Source of the DNA: Ancylostoma caninum
Taxonomy: Eukaryota; Nematoda; Chromadorea; Rhabditida; Ancylostomatidae
DNA length: 64,000 nt
Assembly (NCBI GenBank): GCA_037903475.1
Contig: JBAJFG010000301.1
Location: forward strand, 682,001 to 746,000
Reading direction: 5' to 3'
Position numbers and translations under genes: made by a program. Positions 1 to 30,307 of the stretch are shown here, piece after piece. Numbering within the stretch: position 1 is the first letter of the stretch; every line of letters begins with the position of its first letter. The notes below the pieces were generated by a model. It saw only the letters and a program-made list of their open reading frames with translations. It was not told the origin of the DNA and did not search any database.

Positions 1-2167
1 AAAAATAGATCAATAAAATGGAAGGTTAGCCTACCCGGATTTCGCCAAGAATGCTCGAGAAAGGAGATATCGTTATTTTTAGGATGCCCACACGGTATGC
101 TGTTTCGATAGTTGCGTATTTGTGCGTATTACCTGCATTTCTCTTAACCCTCTCCGATACTTGCTCACTCTCCGCTGCTCTTTTTCTCACCTGCGCTTCT
201 TCAACTAATTCCCCCATTGAAGCAGACTATATAAGCTTCCATAAGTATAACCTACGGTTCTAGATTATGGCTGTGGTTATATCTAAGAAGGTTGTGATGA
301 TTTCACAGGTTTATTTATAAGGTTCATGCACGAAACGAAAACTGAACAGACAATAAAAAATTTCAGTATAACTTTAGAATTTACCATAATCTCCCCAACG
401 TGTGCCTATGAGCGAGCTCATATCAGGAAGAATGAAAAGAATAAATTGGATTTCATGTTTACAAGATATCAGACGTGCGAAAAAAATAGGCGAAGGGTCG
501 ATGGGTAGATGATCAAGATTTATCGAAAAAAGGAGAATACTAATGTAGTAGTACTAGTAGAAAAAAATCACTAATGTGGGGACATTATGAAGCTTTGAAT
601 TGTCACAGAGTTTTGCTTCAAAGGCTTTTTTACATCAATCGCCTACGTAGAATCAACCTATTTTACATTCACCTTGTTGGGCTTGATTTTTCCTATAGAA
701 CACGATGAAATCGTTCTCCTAATGCATGCGCGGCCAACGTTTCTAGAAAAAAAATAGATTTCTTTTCAGCAGTAAAGGCTGCACATATTCTTCATTTTAT
801 TGAACAATGTTCAAGATCCATTAAAAGTGACCCCTGCCTCGGAAAATGTTGTTGCGGTGCTCATTACAGGGATTAATATAAAGGGTGTCGCTTCGAGTAT
901 AGGTTATTAAGCTTACAGGTACAGCCTGTATGGTGAAGTTTTCCAAAATATCATCAAATAAATGAGATTTGCCCTGTAATGGCAGCAAATTTTCTAGGCT
1001 GCTGTAAGGACCATTCCTCTCTGGATTTTGAGAGAGGGTTATCTCACAAGAAGCATGCATTTCCCAGCAATATGATACCCAAACACAAATTTCTATATAG
1101 GCGATGGTAGCAGTGATAAAGCCGAGAGACATAAAAAACGAGATGCAATAGAACTTAATAATCGAAGGAGTTTGGCAAGCATTCGCTTACACGTCTCCGA
1201 GATCCACAGGAAGCGCTTCCACATTTGGCAGCTCCACATGACACCGAAAAACAAGGCGACCTCTCCGAGATCTGGCAGCGGAAGCTTGGAGACATTGTTT
1301 TGACACTGGGCGACAGGCACTCGAACATGCATGCACCAAACTGCTCACAAACGTTCATCAAACGTTTCTTGTTGTGAATCGGCCGCGCAGCACTTGATCT
1401 TCGCGACAAAAAAGTGCTTTAATCCCCAAGATGGAAATCCTAGGCGCTGTTTTGCTGGATGCACACGACGCTTAACCGCTTTGCGGTTGAGATGAGTGAG
1501 GAAAAGTGGCAATCTCACAATTTATGACGCTGTTTTGACGGACACAGCTCGGAAATGTCGCCAGCGCCAGAGTGCATGATCATTGTCTTTGTATGACAGC
1601 TTTGCGAAGTTGCTTGTCACGACAAGCAGAGATGTATCGCTCCCTAGGTGGGTATCCAGTACTATTGTTCGGCTCCCTATTGCGTTGTTCAACGATGACA
1701 GAAAAGTGCAGAAAATTGACTTCTTGTGGGAATAGAACCAGGATGCAGCCTGTTTGGTCCGCGCTGGAAGTTTAATTTGAGGACGAGTGTGGGACACTTC
1801 ATCTAGACATGCAAGAATAGCTTGTTCAGGGAAATTCCCTTGCTAAGCTCAGCCCCGCTAGAATTCCAGAAAAAAAAATATGATAGATGAACGGTGGTGA
1901 AAGTCACACATCCTACGAAAGGGTCGCTTCCTATCGAGCAGCGTAAGCTATTTCCGCGCTTCGTACTGTATCGGATGGCTATACGGGTGGTGCTTTCAAA
2001 GATCTATTATTTGGAAGCGACCCAACAATGGAAGGGTGAAAATCATCATATTTCTATGGCTCACCTACAAGCATATAAGGGCTCAGATCTCATGAATGAA
2101 CTGAAGAGAGTACTAGTCCTGGAATTTGACCTAGTATCACTTTGACTACCTTGACAGCCATTGATTT
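1..2167. other. Intergenic, no supported gene
   Basis: No run of exons with compatible splice sites and no recognisable protein similarity was found. A somewhat GC-richer stretch at about 1150-1800 has overlapping open frames on both strands and may be decayed mobile-element sequence, but I cannot name it. Confidence 0.5.
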
Positions 2168-2350
2168 TCAGGTACAACTAGCAAGTGCCAGAAGCACTCC
2201 CCGGGCCAGAGCTGTCCAGTGGATTCTGTCCGTTCGAAGGGCACGAACAGCATTGTATCTATCCTTGAAGGACTTCATGAAGAAGTCTGACCATCGGTGG
2301 CATTCCTGTTTTGCGCTTGATGTTCCGTGGAGTACAGTCGTCGACGGCAA
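2168..2350 (-). mobile_element. Fragment of the 3' end of an RTE-like retrotransposon
   Basis: The minus-strand frame reads HRWSDFFMKSFKDRYNAV, then HWTALAR. This resembles the C-terminal motif that follows reverse transcriptase in RTE-type elements abundant in strongylid genomes (RPPTRWSDFF...HW..LARDR, from memory). Only about 60 residues remain, with no reverse transcriptase palm upstream, so it is a truncated relic. Confidence 0.45.
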
Positions 2351-3299
2351 TTGCCTAACGGTTGCCGTTAGGATGCATCATTTGCCTGGGTCATCTGATC
2401 TTACTTAAAATGGCGTAAGCAACAGTGTCAATGATCTTCAGGTACTACTGTGGGGTGGAACTTCGTATCTAAGTTTTTACTTACTTGAGGCAGTCAACTC
2501 CTGGAAGTCCTGTAACTTTATCAAAACTGTACAACGCAACGGCACGAAACAGATCGAGTTTTATGTACTTGCGAACAGTTCCGCAATTTCCTCAGTACCT
2601 CCATCCGCCAGTCTTGTCCACTGTCAGCCTAGCCTTTAGTTTTAGTTTTTTATGTTTTAGTTTTTTTTAAAGTCCTGTAAGTAATCCTAGTAAATTGGTG
2701 AACCGTAGCAAAGGCCTAAATTATCCATTAAAATAGTATTTAAATTACTCGGTTTTTACTCCATCTAAGGAATATATACTTAAGATCCCATTCCAACTCC
2801 CACTGTCAATGGTTATCCTTTGTAGACACACGCTAGAGTGTGGAAAACAACCCAGATGAACTACAAAATGCAAGTGCTCCTACACTAACCCACCCACACA
2901 GCAACTTCGTATCACAAGGGAGTGCGGGTTGTATATTGCTCAGTGGGGAGTCACAATCTCATAAAACGACAGACGAAGGGAGTTCCCAGCCGTTCTCGAA
3001 TATGTCACCAAATCTGCACTTTTTGAAACCAAAACAGACCATAATATTTACATTAAAAGGTTACGATAGCCGAAATGGCTCCAGTGGCTTGTACTCGGGT
3101 AAATCTGCACCACATAGTTGAGACAAACACGGCCATTATATGAGCATCTCATATTTTCCATAAAAATTTATGGCTCTACTGGTTTCACTACAAGGACAGC
3201 AATGTACAGTAACCCAGTAGTATGTCCGAACTATCCTTGAGGGAATGTGCCTTTGTATCTCACCCCATATTTAGGCATACATATTTCTCATCACTGCCT

Positions 3300-3439
3300 C
3301 TTCATGAGGGGTGTGGAGCGTTATACCTGAAGTGGGCGGCGCTGACAGGCCCTACAATTGGCCTATATGCAGAACAGACCAATCGTAGAGTTTGTCCTCA
3401 CCCCCTTTCCTGGTATAACGCGCCACACCCCTTCATGAG
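3300..3439. mobile_element. Palindromic miniature element, family P copy 1
   Basis: The ends are near-perfect inverted repeats of 28 bases: the left arm begins at 3300 and contains GGGGTGTGGAGCGTTATACC, and the right arm ends at 3439 and is its complement with about three mismatches. Inside lies a second inverted pair, CTACAATTGGCC and GACCAATCGTAG. No coding capacity. Related copies lie at 36720-36840, 49644-49762 and 56805-56925. The structure fits a non-autonomous foldback or MITE. Confidence 0.75.
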
Positions 3440-4549
3440 CCTTATCCATGAATAATTATTATACAGTCCTCTGTACAATTATTATATAAACATTTATGCA
3501 TTTTCGAAACAACATACAGCAGCCTAGACTTTGTTTCATACGCGGCGCATTTCTTCGCGTCAAGGTATAGAGCTCATAACGCCTTCACAGTGCTAACTAT
3601 GAAAGGAGTACGATGAGAAAAAAAAATACGACCTGTTGAACGAAGGGGGAGAACATCCAAACACATGCACACAATCTGGCGTACAGCAGCTTAGCAGCAG
3701 ATATCACATATCACACATGATCGATGCTTGGTGGATGCTTGCACTAATCAATACCGATCGATATCGATCAGCTCAAATACAAAGCAAATACGATACGTCA
3801 TGAGCGTGGCGATGGGTGAGTCATCATACATAATATAAATTAGAACTTAGAACATTCGGTGGAGAGTCACTTAAATACACACTACGGTCATTCCAAATAT
3901 GACCGTACGCACACTTTTTCATGAAAAGTACAGTAATATACTGTAGAAAAAATATTGATAACTTTGCACCATACACTCACACGCACTAAAAGCAGGACAG
4001 ACTGACAGATGGACAAAATTTAAAGGAAGAAAAGAATAGGCTTGGTCTACCGGATCAATAAAACGTTAATAGAGGCACCTGGACGCGTTGGGATGCTATC
4101 ATAAAGCCAATATAAGCAAATAGAATAGAATAAGTGTGTGATAGGTGGGTTAGACGAAATGTGGCTACAAAATACGCCTGCGCTAAATAAATCTAACGCA
4201 TGCGCAAATATCCAGAGAAACAATAGAAACTATACAACAAAAAATCGATTATCACAAACAACGTGACTATAACGATAACAACATGTTCAGGTAAGAGAAT
4301 CGGTGAGCATGTGAAATTCGGAAGAGCAGTATCAACAACAAGAAGGAACGCGCCGGACATCGGCTCATCTCTGAACGTCAGCACTTCAGCCGACAACTGC
4401 CAAAAATCAACACGTAATATGTAACAGGGATTTCCGGATTGAAACATACATAACGAATAGAGGCAAATAAATCCTTATGTGACCATGAAGATCGGCGTAC
4501 CGATTTTTGCTTGTTGTCGTTAATGGCCCAAAATTTAGCTAGAAAACTA
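3440..4549. other. Intergenic 3' flank of mrck-1, nothing recognised
   Basis: AT-rich DNA downstream of the mrck-1 stop codon. It must contain the mrck-1 3' untranslated region next to 4549, but no canonical AATAAA on the minus strand was found within about 450 bases. Confidence 0.5.
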
Positions 4550-21521
<16,972 letters not shown>

Positions 21522-21527
21522 CTGAAA
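21522..21527 (-). promoter_or_regulatory. mrck-1: Splice or trans-splice acceptor abutting the mrck-1 ATG
   Basis: On the minus strand the six bases immediately before the ATG are TTTCAG, the perfect nematode 3' splice consensus. With no gap between AG and ATG, this fits either an SL1 trans-splice site or the 3' end of an intron in the 5' untranslated region. I could not identify an upstream exon, which favours trans-splicing. Confidence 0.6.
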
Positions 21528-24239
21528 TTCTAACAGCTACATAAACGAGAAATGCGATCTTCTTTCTTGCTAAAACACAGCTTGACAAACTGATAAAATC
21601 AGCACGACAGATGTGTAAACCCTATAACAGTGTATGGAATCACTGAGAAAATAGCTGCTTATTGAGGCTATAATCGGAGAACAACTTATTCTGTACCACT
21701 CAGTCATATCACCCTACTAAACCGATATATGGAACTGGAAGCAGAGAATTCAAGATCAAAAATGCAAATAAAAAGCTAGACATAGAACTGAAAAGAGAAG
21801 CAAGAGTTCCATTCCACGCAAGTACAGGCTCGTACTGCAAAAGTAATGCAAGTCCCCAAACACTGTTGGTTTCACAAAGCAATGCGTTCAGAAATACTGA
21901 GGAAAAGAACTACTAATCTAGAAATTTCACAACCTAAGATTAATTAACCGATAACTGCAGATTAGAGCAGATTAGATGTGTCAAATGAAGATTTGTAAAT
22001 TTGTTTACACACCAAACCAGATACAGCTGTCAACAAGTCAAAACAGATACGACTAATCTCTTGAAATCCAAAACACCGCTGCCTCAGACTATTACTCACT
22101 CCAACAGCTGACTTTTCACCATTGCTGAGACCCGTACGCGACACAACAAAACAGATACAGGTGTGCTAACAAAATGAAACAAATTAAAAATGACTCGCTT
22201 CTCGCTATTCAAATGGAACACCTTGTGGGTAGACATCACTCCCATCACTATGAAAGCAAAACCATTGCAAAACGTCAAAACCTGAGGAAATGGTTAAGAA
22301 AACTAAAAAAAACGAAAAAAGAGGACGTGTGGGTGCAAGTTCTCGGAAACGATTCATAATTAGTAAAAAATGAGAATAAGTAATGAACATAATCACTGTT
22401 TACAACGGCTAATTAAGATTCTGAACGGTACTTCCTCACTCACTCCAAGCAGAAAGAGTAAGAGTTCGCAACCCTTTTTTCTCACATTATACAGCAGAAC
22501 AACTGAAACCTTGGCATCATGCAGAAGCAACATGACTGCATTTAGTAGAGATTCCCAATAAGATATGCGAGACCAGAGATAAATCGAATCGAAGTCACGC
22601 AGCCGTGCCTGGGTACATAATGTATGTTCCACACGCATAAGCCAAAGGCACGCTATGCACGAAAGAATTAGCTTCAAACCTCGAATGTTCAGCGAATAGG
22701 TGGATGTCCGGATACAATTTCTCCTTTATGCTAGTGTAAAGTTCCTATGCTGGATTCCATCCTGGCAAACATGGTCAAAGTTACCAGCGTCTTACAGCAT
22801 GGAATTCAGCATGGGAATTAGATATATAGTTCATTTTGAAATTATATTCATCAAAAGGTCGGCCGCAGAACGGGTATGGATGCTGCACTTCTGTGGTTTT
22901 TCATTGATCTCAGAGAATACGTCTCTGTCAATTGGTTTGTGCATTTGTAAAGTGTCAGTTGAGATGGGTGCAATAAAAAGTGCATGTAGAAAGACTAACG
23001 AAAACTCGTAGTAGTTTGCAGCAAGCAAGAGAGATCTGTAGTATTCAGAAGAATAGAAATGTATTCAAAACAACAAAGAAGTGCAATGCGAGCAAGAAAA
23101 CAAGAAAAAAATCTACTGTGAAAAATCAGGCCTACTTCAGTAGCAAAGAAGTGACTAGCGGTATTCGAGCAAAAAAAGGACCAGTTTCAACCACCGCTTT
23201 ATTACCAAACTTGTACTGCAGTGGTTTTCCATCTTTTGAGAACATCTGAGAGGCAACAATTTCCAGAGATGTAAAGCAGCCGAAAACATAGGGACAGCAA
23301 TTTCCGCAAATGCAGAGAAGCGGAGCGCACAGCTGTCTTTTCACATTCACATTTGAATTTCCATTTCGCTTCATAATGCATATTTCATGACTTCAAGGGA
23401 ACTCACCCAAAATTCCATGAATATAGATGGAAAGCGAATCTTAAGCTCTCTGCATACATTACATACTTTGGCTGGAAGTCCGCAAAGGGCCTACAGTAGC
23501 ACAACTGACATCCTTCACTTTCTCAACACATTTGAAATGCTACCAATTAATTCCGGATGAGGTTCGTGGTTCTCGCGCAATTCCTTCACCATTTTTTTTT
23601 TTCAAATAAAGCAGTTCCAGAGGTGACAAGAACAGCACATTGGAGAAACAACTGTGCAAACTAGAACAACTGAACACTCAACAATTGGTTGTATTTGCCC
23701 GAAATTTACGTTAAAACATTCTTAATTTGAAGCGGATAGAAGAATTGTGAGCGATATAACACAAAAGGAGACCCGAGGTATTTAATCAGTGTTGTTAAAT
23801 ATAAAGTATATCCTAGCCAAGAGCTCGCTTACTTAACGGTGTCGACTTTGAAGAGAAGTAGGATGGACAGAGGAATACAGACTGTTAAACTAGAACATTC
23901 CTCTATCTTCACAGCATTCCATCCAACTTCCGTGGATTTTCTTGAAAAAAAAAACCCTCTGAACAGCTGAGAAAATAAAGAGAGTAGCACAGTAATATAT
24001 CTCTCGAGAATTAACCAGAAAAAGTTAATTAGAATCGGAAGAAAGTTAAAAGCAATAGTCAAGAAGACAACAGAGAAAGATGGTAGATCATATAGAAAAA
24101 AGCATTTAAAAAATCCCATGACAATGTTGCGGCGATGAGGCTAAAATAGTGGGGATGTATGTGCACTCACTAATCAAATTCACTCAGTAGTTCATTCAAA
24201 ACCATACAATTCGCAAAAATTTCGCATTCACCAAACCAA
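21528..24239. other. 5' flank of mrck-1, no supported gene
   Basis: Presumed upstream region of mrck-1. Only short open frames without splice context are present, and no clear exon upstream of the ATG was identified. Confidence 0.45.
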
Positions 24240-24410
24240 CAACGATCGATAGGGGGCGACTAGGGCGATAGGAGGGGGGAAAGAGCGCGCCAGACACGAT
24301 GGACGACGCACTCGCTAGGGCAGAAGGCGAGTGCGGCTCCTTCCTCTGTGTGAGTGTGAGGAGGGCCGTAGTGCAAATTGCTTGTTCGTGAGCTGCTACT
24401 CATCAACGCT
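24240..24410. promoter_or_regulatory. GC-rich patch about 2.8 kb upstream of mrck-1
   Basis: A locally GC-rich stretch (GGGGGCGACTAGGGCGATAG, GAGCGCGCCAGAC) in AT-rich surroundings. In this window such patches otherwise coincide with exons or candidate 5' ends, so this may be a promoter or an untranslated first exon. No direct evidence separates these possibilities. Confidence 0.25.
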
Positions 24411-25055
24411 TCACAGGAAGGATTGCGGACACAAGTTCTTAACGAAATTCTGCGGCCAAGTAATGCAAATGCTCATGGGAATTCTTAAACGGATGGGGAT
24501 GGCATCAAGTGAGCCAGCCAAGCAAAAATAGCCGTTCCTCTGCTATGCTTAAGCTTCTCATCACCGCAAATGGAAAAACTGTGCTGCAAATATACCCTTA
24601 CGGCTATAAAACTAATACAACAAAGTGAAGCACTAATTCTCTTCATTTGTCGAGTTTTTGTACATGAAGTCGACGGGGACACAGGTGTCGGTGATGCCGA
24701 ACACTTGGAGAACTCGTTTCTTTTACCATGCCGAATGGAATCCCTAACGGCGGTTACTTTTCAATGACATCAATGAAGTATAAACAACAAGAAGAACTTC
24801 GACTCACGACGCATCCATCCGAAAAGGAACACTGTCTCATCAATATTAATGTAGTAGCTACTGAATTCCCCTATACGCTAGTAGATGTTCTCAGCTACAC
24901 AATGCCTATGTTCACATGAGAAAAAGTACATTTGTGTTCTAAACCTCTCGCATTCAATACATATAATCATTATGTGCAGTTCAAAGTTAGAAGAACAGGG
25001 ATCACAGATGATACCTAACTCTGCCTGGATCCCTTCCCCCTCTGAAAATAATCTA

Positions 25056-25195
25056 TAATAATAATAATAATAATAATATCTATAATAATCTTGTCCATAT
25101 TGGTGTATTATTGTATATTGTACTTGACGATAGACTGTAACTTTATTTGGTGATGACACTGTCTTTTTCCACGTCTACCTTAAGTAGCGTAATAA

Positions 25196-25239
<44 letters not shown>
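25056..25239. repeat. Two TTA/TAA microsatellites with a spacer shared by a second locus
   Basis: A TAA tract at 25056-25078 and a TTA tract at 25197-25239 flank about 118 bases. The 40 bases at 25153-25192, next to the second tract, match, in reverse orientation, the sequence next to the ATT tract at 47930-47968, with about five mismatches and one gap. The trinucleotide tract is therefore part of a dispersed repeat, not an isolated microsatellite. Confidence 0.75.
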
Positions 25240-25240
<1 letters not shown>

Positions 25241-28200
25241 AATGGTGTTGAATCTCGATTATTCAGAGAGAATGGATACTTGCAAAAATCAGGTGCAACC
25301 CTCTGTTCAATGCAGAGCAAATTGTTCACCGACTAGTGCATTGATTATAGGGTAGAACTAGTTTTATAGTCTTTTCGCCAAAGTACAAACGAGTTCGGTG
25401 AGTTTCCTCTCCTGCGGTTCAGCAGAATTTCTAGAACTTTTATAACCACCATTAGACAAAAAGAAATCAGATTTAGAGGCTTAGGGGAAATGCCTAAAAG
25501 TGAATTGATAATCGAGCTTATCAACAAAAAACATCTCCGAACTGAGGAAAAAGCTGCATACATGCAGAAGTAAAGCGACAATTGCACAAAGAATGCGTTC
25601 CCAGAAACCACTTACAGACGCTTGTCAAAATGCAGCCATCTAACCACAGCCCATCAGCGAAATACGCACGTCATACCAGTCCTGTGAACAATCAGCTATC
25701 GGCTCCTCCCCTACCACCCATTCACTCTCTAATAACCACACTCAATAATCTGCCGCGGCTTGTTTTTGTAGGATATCGACAGCATTTTATTTCGTATGAA
25801 ACATCCGACAAAGCGTGCTACACCGGCATGTTAACACCTCGGCACGCAATACGAGCAGCAACTACCAGACAACCAGCACGATATCGATGTTTTGGTCTCA
25901 TAAATCAGGGGGTTGACTAAAAATGAGAAAGGCGATGAATCTCAGCAGCAAAGCGCAGAAAGAATGACTGAGCCACCACAAGAATCTTTCCGTAGATAGC
26001 CACTGCACTACAACAGAGCACTTCCAGCGAAGGCTCCTTTTTCAGCCCTATCCGCCTGCGTGTTTGCTGGAACCTTTTTCGACAAGGCACCAACTTTTCT
26101 AAACTCTATTTCTTATGTGTAAGGTTAATATTACAACTGATGATCCACTCTGAAACAATTCAAAAAGCAAAAAGACCATTAAGCTAGGAAAGCAAAGAGT
26201 ATTTCACTTCCAGATAACACCTTTCCAGAACGATAGAAATAACGGAATCGATCACTATACTCATTTATTTATAGAAACTCATCCAGAACATCTTTGGATG
26301 ATTTTAACGATCAGCAAAAAGCAAATGGAAGCTTTTGTGAATAATCCTTTGTAACTCAAATTAAACGAAGTGCAATGATCACCGCCACTGCACTCACATT
26401 CTATAAATGAGCCATATTTTACAATTACACTATTAACAGATGACAAAATTTCGCCAAATTTGAAATGAAATTAATGGCCGGTGAAGCTCAATACTTTTCA
26501 GCCTGGATATAATTTTTTTTATCATTCGAGGCTCACATCAACAAGTTTGCCCCGTCCCTGCTCTCAGTTTGGGTCTTCAAAGTATCGTTAAATAAATTCT
26601 GAATCACATTGACCCGATTTCTAGCCATCACCTCAGTCCTAGACAAGTCCTAGACGAAGCGATGAAGAGGTGAACGGAGCAGAAGCTCTTCAACGCGCGC
26701 AAGCATTGGACATTGAACTTTTTTCCATAACAATTCCCTAAAGGCAAAAACTCTTCGCATCAAAAGCAAACCACATTGCAATTGAAGGAGTTGGAGGAAG
26801 GGCAAAGTGCTGAATACTTCCAAGAGAGGTGATGTGGTGCACCCGACGGTGGAACACGTTCACGTAACAATTCGTATGCTTGCAGGATAAGAATCCGATA
26901 TAAATGCAAATATGTATGTAGACGCAAACACACAGAGAACTCGTCAACATTCGCGGCTTCACAAAAACTCCATGCTTAGCTGCAGCACCCGGAAATTGTT
27001 GCCACTTGTTACCAGCGAGAAAACTTCGGGACAACGGAGCCAATCTTTCAGAAACACTCGAAAACATCTCTCTAAGTGAATTCTGCTCATAAAATCCTCC
27101 AAGAAATAGTTTGTTCTGACGAAAGTACAACAAATCTTTCTGCAAACAAACACTATGCTTCAAATCTCTATTTGGATGCGTTCGTCAGCGTAATGCAGGA
27201 GTGCACTTATAGCGGCGGTCAGACTGCGCCCTCCAACTGCAAATAACTGCGCGAAAGCAGATGATTCTCTCGTACAATGATACTAGATACATAGAGGAAG
27301 GCTTTAGAAGCCTCATTTTCGATGGATATAAAACATTTCTGCGTGGACACCGGCGTTCTCTTCAACCGTTGCGTTCCGCATTTCTGCCTTGGTGAAGAAA
27401 ATACTATGAACAATCGCTGAAACCTCCAGAGTTAAGTATTTCTGAAGGAATGCAGTTGTAAAAAGTTAAACATCGTTAAAAAACAACTATAAATTATTAC
27501 GGAATTTCCCAAACTTATTTACTTAAGCATATGGACGTAGCTTCGTCTTCATGCTAAATTGGCTTATAGCTCGGCTCCACCTTGTTTTAGTTTGGTTTCG
27601 ATTGAACAATTATCTACAGATAAAATCAATAAACTGTCAATTATATGAGAATAGGATTACGTTACAGGAAAACACTAAGTGCAAATCATTCTGCAAGAGC
27701 GCTACAAAGTGATAAAAAAACTAACAAATTGCTGTGCAAAATGTACTTGCGGTGCCAAGAAGTTTAGCAACAAATAATTACAACAAAAAAACCGAAATCA
27801 CCCGTACATTTAGTCTCGCATGGATATCGCGAACTGTCACATAGAAAGAGAACAATGCAAAAAAAAAGATTTCTTTGGAATGTTGGGACTCGAATAGCCT
27901 CTTCAAACACTAGAAAGCACCACCCCAACTATCGTTGAGTACAGGAAAGGAAATATGTACAAGGCCAGGGCTACTCATTACAGAACCCGTACAGGGCAAC
28001 CGTGGTGGGACCATCGGGCATGTTACCTATATGTTCAGACATGTTCGAACCATCGATTTATTTGATGCATGCCTATGTCGTGTATATGCGCGTCAAAGTG
28101 AAAAAGTAAATGAACATTAGGCTTGCTTAGACAAATTCTTACTGTTTGTGAATTAATGAAACCGAAAAGGTCGTGAAGGAATTTGCAGATAAAAAATTGG

Positions 28201-30184
28201 TGAGTGTGAGCCAACCTACAGCGACGAGCTACCCGTTTCAGGGCTAGATTCAGTTTGGAACGGGCCGATGTCTTCTTCAGCTTATTATTCAGTTCGTTGA
28301 CTGAATTGTGAAGGCGCCACGCTGTGGCGATACTTACCTGGTTTCCATAGTCCCCTTGCTAACAAACTTAGCAGTACATATTGAATGTTTTGTAAACAGG
28401 CATGAGTCTGCTCGTTTACAAACAGCGCAAGGTTTCGTCGAAACTGTTGCACGAAACGTAACATTCACACCATCTACATCTGCGATATTGTTCTCTTCCA
28501 CTGAGCATTTTTTTTTCCTGTTCGTTGGGTAAGCCTTCACGATAATCAATACGCATGCTTCATAAAAGCGCAGCGCTCGACAAATAGCTGTCGAACCGTT
28601 TACAAGACCTCTAAATTTCAATAATAATGCTATAAATCGTCACCTCAATCGCGGCGGCAACTGAGCAACAGGTGTCGTTGGCTTCGTGGTTTCTTTCTTC
28701 TCACGTGGCTCAATGGTCCTTGAGCTGAGAAAATTGCATTCGAAACCCGAACCTAAACCGCGCATCGTTGGTTGAGATGGATAGTAGTAGGTAAATACAA
28801 AGCATCTGCACGAAACAACGAACCGGAGAAAAAATATCGGTGCTACGAAACGAACGGGATATAATTGGTTATGAGAACCAGTTTAAGGATGGTGGAGAAA
28901 GACAAAACGTTGAAAGAACAGTCTAGACAACAAGGTATAGCGATCCAACACAGCTATGTTATATTTGTAAAGCAGCAATAGAATCAGATGCATTACGTAT
29001 TTATTGTGTTCTGCTAATGAAAGGAGAGCTTTAAAAAAACTTATTGACGAGAAGGAAAGCACAAGAACGATCGATACTCTGTGCACAAAGAGATGGATCC
29101 AGGATGCTTGCGTTTAATTGTAAATTTCTTCACAAACATTTGACTTGGTGGATTCTGAAACGGACTATACCAGTCTGGAGCAGATTGCGGGTGTCGGCTC
29201 GCAGCCCGCGCGACAAAGCACGCTCGGACATTGCACGCTACATTAAGAATCGCCGTTTGCATATTCCACTGGAAGTCCTCAACCAGAAACGTAAACGCGG
29301 ATAAGCACAAATAACTATCGATTGCGCATATCGCACATTCACGCGTGAAGAAAGTGATGTGTCGATGTGTGAACGAAGTGCAGCTGGAAATTCCTGTTTC
29401 AGCTACTTCTAGCGATAGCAATTACTGATTCAAAATAGTTGATTAGGAACAGGATATACGAAAAAAAAAACTACTGATAGACAGCAAAAAGAACAACTCC
29501 AAAATTTCACAAAGAATAGAAAAGAAGTAATGACAAGGGATGTAAAAGCACCAAATTTGTATGATTTTTTCGGCGCATTAGTATTTCTGAGGCTAATTGC
29601 AAACATCTTCACGCACTTTTAAAACCTTTTGTGTTCTTATTCTTACAATTAGACTCAGGCAATAAACATATTTCACAACTAACGGCTGGTTTGTGCCTTA
29701 TCCTACAGTTACAATCTTGTACCAAGGTCAAGGTGCAGGTGAAAACACCACGAAGTCGCAAACCATGCAGGAACAAGCTTCTGAGATACTCTTCCCTTCT
29801 CCGGCACACAAAGAATAGCCTAGATTAGTTGCATTTTACTTTGACTTTGAGTTGACTGTACCTACGCAATTTTAGCAGCATGAAAAAGAGCGAAACACGT
29901 TATGTCGACTCTTAAATTTCATCTTGTCAAGAAATGAGCTTTGGTATGTTCATGAGAATACAAGGAGATATAAACTACAGATGCTAAAACTGAATTAACT
30001 GCGAAATGCATCAATGCATAAGATAATAGCTCCTGATAACACTGGGATCTTTCTTTGCGCTCATCTAGACTAGGCAGGAAAAATGCAGGAAGCGTCGATG
30101 GAAGTGCATTTTCCGCGGACTCGTTAAATACGCGGCGCGACTGCGTCGCTCGCACTGGGATCGTCACCGTGATAGCAAATCGTG
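25240..30184. other. Intergenic, no supported gene
   Basis: Several open frames of 60-140 codons occur on both strands, but none shows a recognisable domain or a chain of phase-compatible exons. The frame at 26738-27163 (minus) and that at 29044-29304 (plus) were examined and not accepted. Confidence 0.45.
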
Positions 30185-30257
30185 GGGTTTTCTTGATAGT
30201 TGGTTATTTCTCTTGATAGCTGACATCAAGTAGAAAGAAAAACTATCAAAAAAACCC
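30185..30257. repeat. 17-bp inverted repeat upstream of the 30.3-kb gene
   Basis: GGGTTTTCTTGATAGTT at 30185-30201 and its complement, with one mismatch, at 30241-30257 enclose a 39-base loop. It ends about 50 bases before the start codon of the plus-strand gene. It may be a small mobile-element relic or a promoter hairpin. Confidence 0.6.
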
Positions 30258-30307
30258 TGATTTGTCTTTACGGTGCGATTGCAGAGAGAGCGGTGCGGCC
30301 GCGCCGC

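Noticed and set aside
26738..27163. 141-codon minus-strand open frame
   Set aside because: No domain, no splice context, and low-complexity CVCVYIHICIYI; expected by chance in AT-rich DNA.
28216..28464. Minus-strand frame MLRFVQQFRRNLALF... with a perfect CAG|GTAAGTAT donor and a second exon VNELNNKLKKTSARSK
   Set aside because: The implied intron is only 37 bases, shorter than usual in nematodes, no third exon was found, and the unspliced frame is under 60 codons, so it is likely chance.
29044..29304. Plus-strand frame ending RLRVSARSPRDKARSDIARY...NQKRKRG, at first sight like a small basic ribosomal protein
   Set aside because: The match to L39-type proteins fails after a few residues; no start context.
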